12,853 bases of DNA from Rhodothermia bacterium (lineage in GTDB: Bacteria; Bacteroidota; Rhodothermia; Rhodothermales; JABDKH01), in the NCBI GenBank assembly GCA_018679295.1, contig JAHHLP010000139.1, positions 1 through 12,853 on the forward strand, in the 5' to 3' direction. The notes under the pieces were generated by a model. The model searched no databases. It was not told where the DNA came from and saw only the letters and a list, made by a program, of their open reading frames with translations. Position 1 is the first letter of the stretch, and the number at the start of each line of letters is the position of its first letter. Positions 6,019-12,778 of the stretch are shown piece by piece. The position numbers were made by a program, and so were the translations under genes.

Positions 6019-7989
6019 CTAGGAATTCATTGTTATTAAGAACTCGTCATTGTCGTGCGTGCCGCGCATTTTGTCGAGCAGGAAGGTCATTGCCTGCAGC
6101 GCGTCCATGTCTGCCAGCAGCTTTCGGAGGATCCAGATTCGCTGCAGTTTGGCTTCCGGTACGAGGAGCTCCTCGCGCCGCGTGCCCGACTTGATGACAT
6201 TCATCGCAGGGAAGATGCGGCGGTCCGACAGCGTCCGATCGAGGACCAACTCCGAGTTGCCCGTCCCCTTAAACTCTTCGAAGATTACTTCGTCCATGCG
6301 GCTTCCCGTGTCTATCAGCGCGGTGCCGACGATCGTGAGCGAACCGCCTTCCTCGACATTTCGAGCGGCGCCGAAGAAGCGCTTCGGTCCACGAAGCGAA
6401 CCCGCTTCAAGACCGCCGGACAGTGTTTTGCCCGTGTTGGGCATGACAGCGTTGTGGGCGCGCGCGAGACGCGTGATCGAATCGAGCAGGATGACCACGT
6501 CCTGGCCGGCTTCGACGAGTCTCTTGGCCTTCTCGAGGACGATGTCAGCGACCTGAACGTGGCGCTCGGGATCCTGGTCGAAGGTCGACGAGATTACCTC
6601 GGCCGCCGACACATTCCGCTGCATGTCGGTCACCTCTTCCGGGCGTTCATCGACCAGTAGAATCATCAGGTACACGTCCGGATGGTTCTCGTGAATCGCA
6701 TTCGCCATCTTCTGCAGCAACACCGTTTTTCCGGTCTTCGGCTGAGCAACGATAAGCGCGCGTTGTCCCATCCCGATGGGCGAAAAGAGGTCGAGAATTC
6801 TCGTGCTGAACTCCGACGCCTTAGTCTCGAGATTCAGATGTTTCTCCGGATACAGCGGCGTCAGGTAGTCGAAACTTGGCCGCTCCTCGAGTTCGGCGGG
6901 CTCTCGTCCATTAACCGTGTTGACCTGGATAAGAGCGAAGAACCGCTCGCCTTCTTTTGGCGGCCGAACCTCGCCGTCGACGGTGTCTCCAAGCTTCAGG
7001 CTGAACCGTTTTATCTGTGATGGAGACACGTAGATGTCGTCCGGGCTCGGCAGATAGTTGTATTCTGCGGAGCGAAGAAATCCGTATCCGTCCGGAAGTA
7101 CCTCGAGTACGCCTACCTTCCGGATCATGCCATCCAGATCCGTCTTGTTCGGATCGTGATTGGCCATGTATTCGGGACGGCCCTCGTAGATCTTCTGGCG
7201 TTTTTCCTCGCGTCCGCGGTTGTCCCGTCGGTTATCCTTTTTGCGGCGGTTGCCGTCCCGCCGACGGTTGCGGTTGTTCCCCTTGTTGCGATCGTTCCGA
7301 TCTCCCCGGTCGCGGTCTCCGCGGTCATTTCGGTCTCCGCGGTCATTTCGATTGCCGCGGTCGTCGCGGTTGCCACGGTCCTGGCCTTCGCCCCGATTGC
7401 GATCACCTTGACTTCGCCGATCGCCACGGTTCTCTGATCTCCCCTCCGTTCGGCGGTCGTCCGGCTTATCGCCGCGGCGGCCACGGTTGCGATCTCCGTC
7501 CCTTCGGCGGTCGTCGCGGTCACCGCGATTCCTTTGGTCGCGATTTCTATCGTCGCGATCGCTGCGGTTCTGGTCATCGCGCGAATCCCTGCGTGCGTTG
7601 CGGTCCGCGGTGTCGCGATCTCGAGAGTCTTGGTTGACGTCGTCCGACGGTTCCCGATGAACTTCACCTTCGTTGCTGCCACCGTCGTTCGGCTCCGATC
7701 GCGCGTCTTGCGTTTCGGCTTCGCCTCGATTTTCCCGCTCACTCTTTCGGGAATCCGATGGCGCCGACTTCTGCGACTTCTGCGACTTCTCGGAACCGTT
7801 GTCTGAACGCGACCAGTCTCTCGACTCGGCGTCGCGCTTACGGCCGTCGGCGGCCTTTTCCGCATTCGCCTCCAGAATCTTATAGATCAGATCCTGCTTC
7901 TTCATGGTCGAGAAACCGGCGAGGCCCATTTTCTTCGCCATGTCGCGAAGGTCGGGGAGTTTCTGTTCGTTCAGTTCGGAGATGTTCAT
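6019..7989 (-). CDS. rho: Transcription termination factor Rho with large disordered insertion
   Basis: Hexameric RNA-dependent ATPase/helicase that ends transcription at Rho-dependent sites. The 656 residues divide into: Rho_N helical domain 1-45 (ISELNEQKLPDLRDMAKKMG); a disordered insertion about 46-265, dominated from 120 on by Asp, Arg, Asn and Gly; a cold-shock-like RNA-binding domain about 270-365 (GYGFLRSAEYNYLPSPDDIY); and the RecA-type ATPase 366-656. Walker A is AQPKTGKT (415-422), the catalytic-Glu region LLVDERPEEV (444-453), Walker B VVILLD (498-503), the Q/R-loop region NTGKTLSGGLEAGSLRGPKR (518-537) and the arginine-finger region LVLDR (Arg585). E. coli Rho is 419 residues; the excess is the insertion. 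The ATG at 7989 begins directly at the conserved Rho_N domain. No Shine-Dalgarno sequence is seen. The gene has a long leader and its own terminator, so it is probably transcribed alone. All catalytic motifs are intact, so I expect full function. Confidence 0.98.
   Translation of the reverse strand: MNISELNEQKLPDLRDMAKKMGLAGFSTMKKQDLIYKILEANAEKAADGRKRDAESRDWSRSDNGSEKSQKSQKSAPSDSRKSERENRGEAETQDARSEPNDGGSNEGEVHREPSDDVNQDSRDRDTADRNARRDSRDDQNRSDRDDRNRDQRNRGDRDDRRRDGDRNRGRRGDKPDDRRTEGRSENRGDRRSQGDRNRGEGQDRGNRDDRGNRNDRGDRNDRGDRDRGDRNDRNKGNNRNRRRDGNRRKKDNRRDNRGREEKRQKIYEGRPEYMANHDPNKTDLDGMIRKVGVLEVLPDGYGFLRSAEYNYLPSPDDIYVSPSQIKRFSLKLGDTVDGEVRPPKEGERFFALIQVNTVNGREPAELEERPSFDYLTPLYPEKHLNLETKASEFSTRILDLFSPIGMGQRALIVAQPKTGKTVLLQKMANAIHENHPDVYLMILLVDERPEEVTDMQRNVSAAEVISSTFDQDPERHVQVADIVLEKAKRLVEAGQDVVILLDSITRLARAHNAVMPNTGKTLSGGLEAGSLRGPKRFFGAARNVEEGGSLTIVGTALIDTGSRMDEVIFEEFKGTGNSELVLDRTLSDRRIFPAMNVIKSGTRREELLVPEAKLQRIWILRKLLADMDALQAMTFLLDKMRGTHDNDEFLITMNS
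7313..7348 (-). repeat. Perfect 18-bp tandem duplication within the rho disordered region
   Basis: The plus-strand unit CGGTCTCCGCGGTCATTT occurs twice in direct succession (7313-7330 and 7331-7348) and encodes a repeated six-residue Asp/Arg/Gly/Asn block around residues 214-226. A separate 14-mer, GCGGTCGTCGCGGT, occurs at 7357-7370 and 7507-7520. The whole-codon length keeps the frame and fits growth of the insertion by replication slippage. Confidence 0.85.
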
Positions 7990-8266
7990 GGGTTCGCTGT
8001 TTTGAATCCGACCGCGGTGTGCAACCGGTGGTCATCCGGAGGTGAGTTCCGCAGTCGAATCGGTCATACCTGTCGGGGAAATATTGCTGTGCGAGGAGGC
8101 GCCGTAGGATCGCACAAAGTGATCCGGTGACGCGGTGATCTGGTCGGAGGGTATGCCTCTTCGTTGAGGCGGGAGACTAACTTAGGAGAGCTATTCTGAC
8201 GATTGGTGCGACGAGGAGCGCCATGGCGCCGTCGCTAGTGCACTGTCTGCACGTGAAGTGTTAATC
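7990..8266 (-). promoter_or_regulatory. Structured non-coding leader upstream of rho
   Basis: No gene is supported between folC and rho. Several inverted repeats would fold in the rho leader: 8238-8252 (GTGCA/TGCAC); 8208-8235, where GCGACG pairs with CGTCGC around a perfect 12-bp palindrome GCGCCATGGCGC (8218-8229); 8155-8170 (GCCTC/GAGGC); and 8107-8125 (GGATC/GATCC). The stretch next to the ATG has no Shine-Dalgarno sequence. E. coli rho is known to be autoregulated in its leader; a similar role here is inference. Confidence 0.45.
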
Positions 8267-8270
8267 ACGC

Positions 8271-8301
8271 GCAAGATAGGGCTTCTGGTTAGAAAAACAA
8301 C
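8271..8301 (-). promoter_or_regulatory. Candidate rho promoter, Bacteroidota-type
   Basis: On the minus strand GTTG (8298-8301) is followed after exactly 19 bases by TATCTTGC (8271-8278). This is close to the Bacteroidota primary-sigma pattern TTTG-N19-TAnnTTTG, with a mismatch in the first position of the -33 box and two in the -7 box. It would start transcription near 8265 and give rho a leader of roughly 275 bases. Confidence 0.4.
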
Positions 8302-8378
8302 ATCTATCCGTCGCGTCGACGGTTAAGATCTTCGATCAGTAGGAGGACGCCGTTTCGGGAACGGCTCACGAATCTCCT
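8302..8378 (-). other. Inverted repeats downstream of folC, possible weak transcript end
   Basis: Just after the folC stop are two hairpins: GCCGTT/AACGGC with a 5-base loop (8349-8365), flanked by AGGAG/CTCCT, and CCGTCG/CGACGG with a 3-base loop (8308-8322). On the minus strand the latter is followed some ten bases later by TTGTTTTTC. The gap between stem and T-tract makes this a poor intrinsic terminator, and the T-tract also lies in the candidate rho promoter. Confidence 0.35.
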
Positions 8379-8401
8379 GCTGAAAAGGTAGGCTGTCGAT
8401 A

Positions 8402-9757
8402 TTAACGCGGCCCTGTCAGCGGGGTTTCACCGAAAACCGCCTGCCTTGCCGCGTATCGCAGGGCGTCGGCAACGACGAGGTGTGATCCAGTCACGATGAG
8501 AACATCGTTCGCAGTGCTGTGACGGAAGAACGCCTCGATTGCGTTACTGACGGTACCGAGGTTATCGACCTGTAGATTCGGGTGCTTAAGCAAGCGGGAT
8601 AGCTCCTCCGATCCGCGGGCGCGCGCGGAATCCACAGATGCGGTGAGCACACGCACTTCCAGGTCTGCAAGAATCTGCGGCAGGTCGCTTGCGTCCTTGT
8701 CTTTCATCAGGGCGATGCACATGTGGAGATGGCCACCGTCGGTATGCCGCTGGACATGCCTCACCAATGCCGATATGCCCTCGACGTTGTGAGCCACGTC
8801 GGCTATTACGAGTGGGCGCTCCGCGAGGATCTCGAATCTTCCCTTCAATCCCGACCGGCGACGCACGTCTCGGATACCATCAGCAATTGTTGACTCGCTG
8901 TATGCTGTGTTGGTAGCGTCCAACAGGTACTGCGCCGAGCGCGCACCAAGTAGGGCATTCGCGATCTGGTGGTTCATGGGAAGGTCGAGCCGAACCGCTT
9001 CGCACGTGCGATCCGGAAGGTGCAGGGTCGCCGTTGCCCCCCGAAGCGACGATTCAATGACCTCGGCGCGACAGGACTCGCGCACGCTCTCGTAGGGTGC
9101 GGACCGATCACTTGCGATCTGGCGAAGCACGGATTCCGCCGGTCCGGCCGCGCCCGTGATGATCGGCACCCGAGGCTTGATGATGCCCGCTTTTTCCGCG
9201 GCGATCTGCTCGATGGTATCTCCGAGTATGTCCGTGTGATCCAGAGAGACATTCGTGATCACCGACACTATCGGATCGACGATGTTGGTAGCGTCGAGGC
9301 GACCGCCAAGTCCGACCTCGACCACCGCCGCATCGACCTCTTTCTCAGAGAAATAGAGGAGGCTTAGCGCGACAGTCACTTCGAAGAAACTTGGCGCGAT
9401 GCGGGCGATGGCTGGCTCAAGCTCGGCAACCCGGGCAGCAAGCCACTTCTCATCGGCGGCGGTTCCATCCACGCGCATTCTCTCGCCGACTTCGAGCAGG
9501 TGGGGCGACGTATGCAGGCCAGTTCGTAGGCCGGCGGCAGTCAGGATAGAAGCGGCAAACGAGGCCACCGATCCCTTACCGTTGGTGCCTCCGACGTGGA
9601 TGATCGGATAGTCTCTTTGTGGGTTTCCTGACTCCGCAAGGAGTCCGCGAATCCGATCCAGCCCCGGTCGATAGGCCTCCTCTCCACGGTCTGCGAACCT
9701 TGGCAGTGCTAGGAGGAACTCCATCGCCGCGGAATGTCCAGGTTTTCCAGAGGCCAC
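8402..9757 (-). CDS. folC: Bifunctional dihydrofolate synthase / folylpolyglutamate synthase
   Basis: Mur-ligase-family enzyme that joins L-glutamate to dihydropteroate and extends the polyglutamate tail of folates, using ATP in the cytoplasm. Over 451 residues the family signatures appear in order: P-loop GGTNGKGS (56-63), TSPHL (83-87), the GLGGRLDATN motif (149-158), NVSLDHTDILGDT (169-181), EKAGIIK with Lys189, the lysine usually carbamylated for Mg2+ binding, and the C-terminal ligase-domain motif DVAHN (320-324). The start is GTG at 9757, 5 bases after the tsaE stop; an ATG at 9724 (residue 12) is possible. The longer form is preferred because family members usually have several residues before the segment matching MEFLLALPRF. 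Neither start has a clear Shine-Dalgarno sequence. Third gene of the porX-tsaE-folC cluster, and likely dependent on upstream transcription. Confidence 0.96.
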   Translation of the reverse strand: MASGKPGHSAAMEFLLALPRFADRGEEAYRPGLDRIRGLLAESGNPQRDYPIIHVGGTNGKGSVASFAASILTAAGLRTGLHTSPHLLEVGERMRVDGTAADEKWLAARVAELEPAIARIAPSFFEVTVALSLLYFSEKEVDAAVVEVGLGGRLDATNIVDPIVSVITNVSLDHTDILGDTIEQIAAEKAGIIKPRVPIITGAAGPAESVLRQIASDRSAPYESVRESCRAEVIESSLRGATATLHLPDRTCEAVRLDLPMNHQIANALLGARSAQYLLDATNTAYSESTIADGIRDVRRRSGLKGRFEILAERPLVIADVAHNVEGISALVRHVQRHTDGGHLHMCIALMKDKDASDLPQILADLEVRVLTASVDSARARGSEELSRLLKHPNLQVDNLGTVSNAIEAFFRHSTANDVLIVTGSHLVVADALRYAARQAVFGETPLTGPR

Positions 9758-9762
9758 GTTAA

Positions 9763-10239
9763 TCAGGAACCCTCAGATTCGTCGTAGATCGCGATGTGCC
9801 GTAAGTCGCGCCCGCGGTGCTCGAGACGAAGTCGGATCGTCTCTGGCGGCAGGACGCCTTCGATTCGTTCCGGCCATTCGATCAACGTTATCCCATCGCC
9901 GAAGAAGTAGTCTTCATAGCCAAGCGAAAGGAACTCGTCGAGTGTCTTGAGACGGTATGCATCGATGTGATACACTGACAAGTCGCCTCCCGAGTATTCG
10001 TTGATGAGGGTGAACGTTGGGCTCGATACGGTTTCCGGGTTGATGCCGACGCCCTTACAGATGCCCTTGGCCAGCTGGGTCTTGCCGGCTCCGAGATCGC
10101 CGTAAAGGGCAACTATCGCGCCGGACGTCAGCCTCGCTCCTAGTTCTCGTCCCAAGGCCTGGGTAGCCTCGGGGGAAGCGGTATCCGAAGGCACGATACC
10201 CTGCAGCACCACCTCAGCATCCTTCCCGGATGGCTTCAC
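9763..10239 (-). CDS. tsaE: tRNA threonylcarbamoyladenosine (t6A37) biosynthesis ATPase TsaE
   Basis: Small cytoplasmic ATPase that works with TsaB and TsaD to install t6A at position 37 of ANN-decoding tRNAs. At 158 residues it has the usual family length. Conserved elements: P-loop GDLGAGKT (47-54), switch-like VSSPTFTLINEY (71-82), YHIDAYRL (90-97) and LIEWPERIEGVLP (119-131). The start is GTG at 10239, which overlaps the porX stop as GTGA (10236-10239); no other Met codon lies near the N-terminus, and the overlap suggests translational coupling to PorX. It is followed 5 bases later by folC. TsaB and TsaD are not in the window. Confidence 0.97.
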   Translation of the reverse strand: MKPSGKDAEVVLQGIVPSDTASPEATQALGRELGARLTSGAIVALYGDLGAGKTQLAKGICKGVGINPETVSSPTFTLINEYSGGDLSVYHIDAYRLKTLDEFLSLGYEDYFFGDGITLIEWPERIEGVLPPETIRLRLEHRGRDLRHIAIYDESEGS

Positions 10240-11798
10240 GATTTTGGCTGCATTCGGATAATGGGAAGGATCACCTCTTCCATGGATGCGCCACCATGCT
10301 GCATCGTATCCCGGTACTTGTTGAGATACTGATTGTAATTCGTGGGGTAGACGAAATAGTAGTCTTCTTTCGCGATGATGAAGTTGGAATTGATTCCCGT
10401 GCTTGGCAGTCCAAAAGATTCGGGATTCTGGACAAAGATGGCGTGCCGCTTATCGCATTTCAGGTTTCTGCCGTACTTGTAGCGCAATGCTGTCGATGTG
10501 TGTCGATCGCCGATGACCTTTGCTGCATGGAGGCTGCGGACCGCCCCGTGATCCGTTGTTACGACGATGGTGCAGTCGGTCGTAGCAAGGTCCTTGAATG
10601 CCTGGAAGAGCCATGAGTGCTGGAACCAGGTTTTCGTAAGGTCGCGGTAGGCGCGTTCGTCCGGTGCGATCTCCTTCAGGACCGCCGAGTCGGAACGCGA
10701 GTGCGCGAGTACGTCGACGAAGTTGACGACGACGGCGCTAAGGTCGTGCTGGAGGAGGTCATGTGCGCTCTGCGCGAACTCGCGCCCGTCCGCGGTCCCG
10801 ACGAGTTTGTCGTAGCGCAACCGGCTGTCGAGGTGATGGCGTTTCAGTTGGTCCTGCAGGAACGATTCCTCGTCGCGGTTTCGGCTGTATTCATCCTCCT
10901 CACCGTCCGCCCAGATTTTGGGATACTTTTGGGCAAGATCGCGGGGCAACAGTCCGCTGAAGATGGCGTTTCTCGAGTAGGGCGTGGCGGTCGGGAGAAT
11001 CGAGAAATGGAAACTCATCTCCGTGTCGAAGTACGGGGCGAGAAGACGCTCGAACATGATCCACTGGTCGTACCGCATGCAGTCGATCACGAAGAAGATG
11101 ACCGGTCGATCTTTGCCGAGTTCGGGTATCACTGCCGTCTTCACAACCTCGTGTGAGAGCAGCGGGCGGTTCTCGTTGGGGGCTTGATCCGACCGGCGTA
11201 TCCACTCCTCGTAGCTATCCTCGACATACTTACCGAACGCTCGGTTCGCCTCACGGTACTGGTCCTCCAAGATTTGCCGAACGCCCTCATCCCCCTGGAT
11301 TTCGAGATCAAATCGAACAAGGCGCGTGTACAGATCTATCCACTTGTCGACCGACAGCGCCTCTGAGAGAGCAGTAGTGATTTCGTTGAAGGCCTGCAGA
11401 TAGCTTTGGGACACCTGCTCGTTGCGCAGCCTCTTCCGATCAAGAATCCGCTTGCAGGTGAGCAGCACCTGGCTGGGGTTGACGGGCTTCGTGAGGTAGT
11501 CGCTGATCTGGTGTCCGAGCGCCTCCTCCATGATGCGCTCTTCCTCGCTCTTGGTGATCATGACCACAGGCAGTTCCGGCATGATCTGATTGATCTCCGC
11601 GAGCGTTTCCAGCCCATCCATCCCGGGCATCTGTTCGTCAAGCAGGACGACCTCAAACCGCTCACCTCGAACTCGTTCGACGGCATCTGCGCCATTCGTC
11701 ACACTGGTGACGTCGTAGCCCTTCGATTCGAGGAAGAGGATATGTGGCTTAAGAAGGTCGACCTCGTCGTCGGCCCAGAGTATTCGTGGATTGGCCAT
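10236..11798 (-). CDS. porX: PorX-type response regulator with C-terminal PglZ phosphatase domain
   Basis: T9SS response regulator combining a CheY-like receiver with an alkaline-phosphatase-superfamily PglZ domain; studied PorX proteins act with the sensor kinase PorY and cleave short oligonucleotides. The receiver (about 4-120) has acidic Asp10, Asp11 and Glu12, phosphoacceptor Asp54 in VVLLDEQMPGMDG, Thr82 and Lys104 in TKP. A helical linker spans about 121-215. The PglZ domain (about 230-515) shows the metal-site motifs: FFVIDCMRYDQW (Asp239), the nucleophile region LPTATPYSRNAIFSG (Thr270/Thr272), NFVDVLAHSRSD (Asp362, His366), VVTTDHGAV (Asp416, His417) and HGG (501-503). At 520 residues it is full length with no missing catalytic motif. 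The ATG at 11798 directly precedes the receiver; no Shine-Dalgarno sequence is seen. It leads a cluster with tsaE, overlapping by 4 bases. Its presence implies a T9SS encoded elsewhere; no por/gld secretion gene lies here. Confidence 0.95.
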   Translation of the reverse strand: MANPRILWADDEVDLLKPHILFLESKGYDVTSVTNGADAVERVRGERFEVVLLDEQMPGMDGLETLAEINQIMPELPVVMITKSEEERIMEEALGHQISDYLTKPVNPSQVLLTCKRILDRKRLRNEQVSQSYLQAFNEITTALSEALSVDKWIDLYTRLVRFDLEIQGDEGVRQILEDQYREANRAFGKYVEDSYEEWIRRSDQAPNENRPLLSHEVVKTAVIPELGKDRPVIFFVIDCMRYDQWIMFERLLAPYFDTEMSFHFSILPTATPYSRNAIFSGLLPRDLAQKYPKIWADGEEDEYSRNRDEESFLQDQLKRHHLDSRLRYDKLVGTADGREFAQSAHDLLQHDLSAVVVNFVDVLAHSRSDSAVLKEIAPDERAYRDLTKTWFQHSWLFQAFKDLATTDCTIVVTTDHGAVRSLHAAKVIGDRHTSTALRYKYGRNLKCDKRHAIFVQNPESFGLPSTGINSNFIIAKEDYYFVYPTNYNQYLNKYRDTMQHGGASMEEVILPIIRMQPKS

Positions 11799-11827
11799 TC
11801 AGATTGTGCGCAGAAAAGTGATTACGG

Positions 11828-11853
11828 GTTCGGTAAACGTGCGAGTACCGAAC
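11828..11853. promoter_or_regulatory. 8-bp inverted repeat upstream of porX, possible operator
   Basis: GTTCGGTA (11828-11835) and TACCGAAC (11846-11853) form a perfect inverted repeat with a 10-base spacer, centred about 43 bases upstream of the porX ATG. On the minus strand no T-tract follows, so it is unlikely to be a terminator for the WG-repeat gene. Its centre-to-centre spacing of 18 bases would suit a dimeric regulator, but no regulator is identified. Confidence 0.4.
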
Positions 11854-11904
11854 TTCGTATACCGTGACCAATCCGGATTTGATTCTGTGTGCAGGAGCCG
11901 GCTG

Positions 11905-12630
11905 TCAGCGCGTAGGCTCCCAGATGTAGGCCCCCGACTTGTCTATGTAGCCGTACATGCTGTCCACCTCGACAAGTGCCAAGCCATCGGCGAAATCCCA
12001 TGCCAGATCGTAGCTAGCAGGGATTGCAAGCTCTCCTTTCGGGTCTATGAACCCCCACTTCCCGTTGATGCGGACTCGCGCCATTCCCTCAACAAAGTTC
12101 CAGGCCTGGTTGTATTGCGGCTCGATAACAACGTCGCCGGCGTTGTTTACATAGCCGTAGGAGTCTCCGATGCGTCTTCGACCCAGTTCGGGCCTGGGGA
12201 CGCCGTCCTCTTCGAGAAACGATGCCTCGAGATTGAAGTCAGGTTCGACCGCTACTTTTCCGTCTCGATCGATATATACCCATTTGTCGTCCTTCTCGAC
12301 GGGCGCCAGACCTTCGGAAAAGAACCACGCGTCCGTGTAGATGGCAGGTATTGCCATTTCACCCGCCCGATCCGAATAGCCATAGCGCTCGCCGACCCGG
12401 ACCAAGGCACGATTCCCGTGGAACGGCCACGCGCGATCGAATCGAGGCTCGATCACGAGCTCTCCCCGATGGTTTACGTAGCCCCACTTACCGCCATCGA
12501 CCACCGGAAAGAGCGGCCCGTTCGATGAGACCTCTTCCGAATCGGGACGGCACCCGTGCAAGAGGGTCAACGCACCGACGAGCATCAGAATCTTGCTCGG
12601 CGTACAAATAGCATGTAGGCAGGTTGTCAT
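11905..12630 (-). CDS. WG-repeat lipoprotein
   Basis: A 241-residue protein with a lipoprotein signal: from the ATG at 12630 it reads MTTCLHAICTPSKILMLVGA followed by LTLLHGC, a plausible lipobox with the lipidated Cys at residue 27. The rest is about six WG (KWG-type) repeats, each with an aromatic-Gly/Tyr beta signature then a turn: KWGYVNHRG, RYGYSDRAG, KWVYIDRDG, SYGYVNNAG, KWGFIDPKG and MYGYIDKSG, alternating with segments such as LVIEPRFDRAWPF and LAIPASYDLAWDF. WG repeats form beta-rich structures in surface and periplasmic proteins of many bacteria; no enzymatic role can be assigned. An upstream extension begins with TTG at 12744 and lacks signal character, so the 12630 start is chosen. 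No Shine-Dalgarno sequence is seen. The gene lies upstream of porX on the same strand with a 106-base gap and is divergent from ferritin. Confidence 0.87.
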   Translation of the reverse strand: MTTCLHAICTPSKILMLVGALTLLHGCRPDSEEVSSNGPLFPVVDGGKWGYVNHRGELVIEPRFDRAWPFHGNRALVRVGERYGYSDRAGEMAIPAIYTDAWFFSEGLAPVEKDDKWVYIDRDGKVAVEPDFNLEASFLEEDGVPRPELGRRRIGDSYGYVNNAGDVVIEPQYNQAWNFVEGMARVRINGKWGFIDPKGELAIPASYDLAWDFADGLALVEVDSMYGYIDKSGAYIWEPTR

Positions 12631-12702
12631 GGCTAGAATGAGATGAACGTTTGAAGTCTTGGGAGAGATGCCAACCGGGGTGCAACACGGCGTTGCCGTC
12701 TG

Positions 12703-12710
12703 TATACAAT
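12703..12710 (+). promoter_or_regulatory. Candidate -10 element for the ferritin gene
   Basis: TATACAAT contains TACAAT (12705-12710), matching TATAAT at five of six positions. The hexamer 17 bases upstream, GCAACA, is a poor -35. If used, transcription would start near 12717, just before the leader hairpin. No Bacteroidota-type box pair was found in this gap. Confidence 0.25.
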
Positions 12711-12731
12711 GTACGGTCGCCGACCTATTTA

Positions 12732-12755
12732 GGTGCCGGCGCAAGGCCAGGCACC
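12732..12755 (+). promoter_or_regulatory. Bulged hairpin in the ferritin leader
   Basis: GGTGCC (12732-12737) pairs with GGCACC (12750-12755), continued by GGC (12738-12740) with GCC (12746-12748) around a GCAAG loop, leaving A12749 as a single bulge. The nine GC-rich pairs end 9 bases before the Shine-Dalgarno core. No T-tract follows, so it is not a terminator; a post-transcriptional role is possible but unproven. Confidence 0.5.
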
Positions 12756-12762
12756 AGGATCA

Positions 12763-12769
12763 AAAGGAG
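12763..12769 (+). promoter_or_regulatory. Shine-Dalgarno sequence of ferritin
   Basis: AAAAGGAG (12762-12769) ends 9 bases before the ATG at 12779. This is the best ribosome binding site in a window where most genes lack one; a second GGAG touches the start codon and is too close to act. Confidence 0.75.
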
Positions 12770-12778
12770 TTCAAGGAG

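Noticed and set aside
7017..7865. Long open frames opposite and alongside the rho insertion (plus 7017-7637, minus 7125-7865)
   Set aside because: They arise because Asp/Arg/Asn/Gly codons rarely create stops in other frames; their translations are low-complexity and the Rho frame clearly codes.
7990..8401. A small protein gene or known riboswitch between folC and rho
   Set aside because: No frame with coding character and no recognised riboswitch core; structured leader is the most that can be supported.
10617..11156. Plus-strand frame of 179 codons
   Set aside because: Antisense to the PglZ domain of porX; the translation shows no recognisable motif.
11791..12528. Plus-strand frame of 245 codons
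   Set aside because: Antisense to the WG-repeat gene; the repeat pattern and lipobox support the minus strand, and the regular repeat explains the long antisense frame.
11905..12744. Longer form of the WG-repeat protein from TTG at 12744
   Set aside because: The added 38 residues have no signal-peptide character, whereas the ATG at 12630 starts a complete lipoprotein signal.
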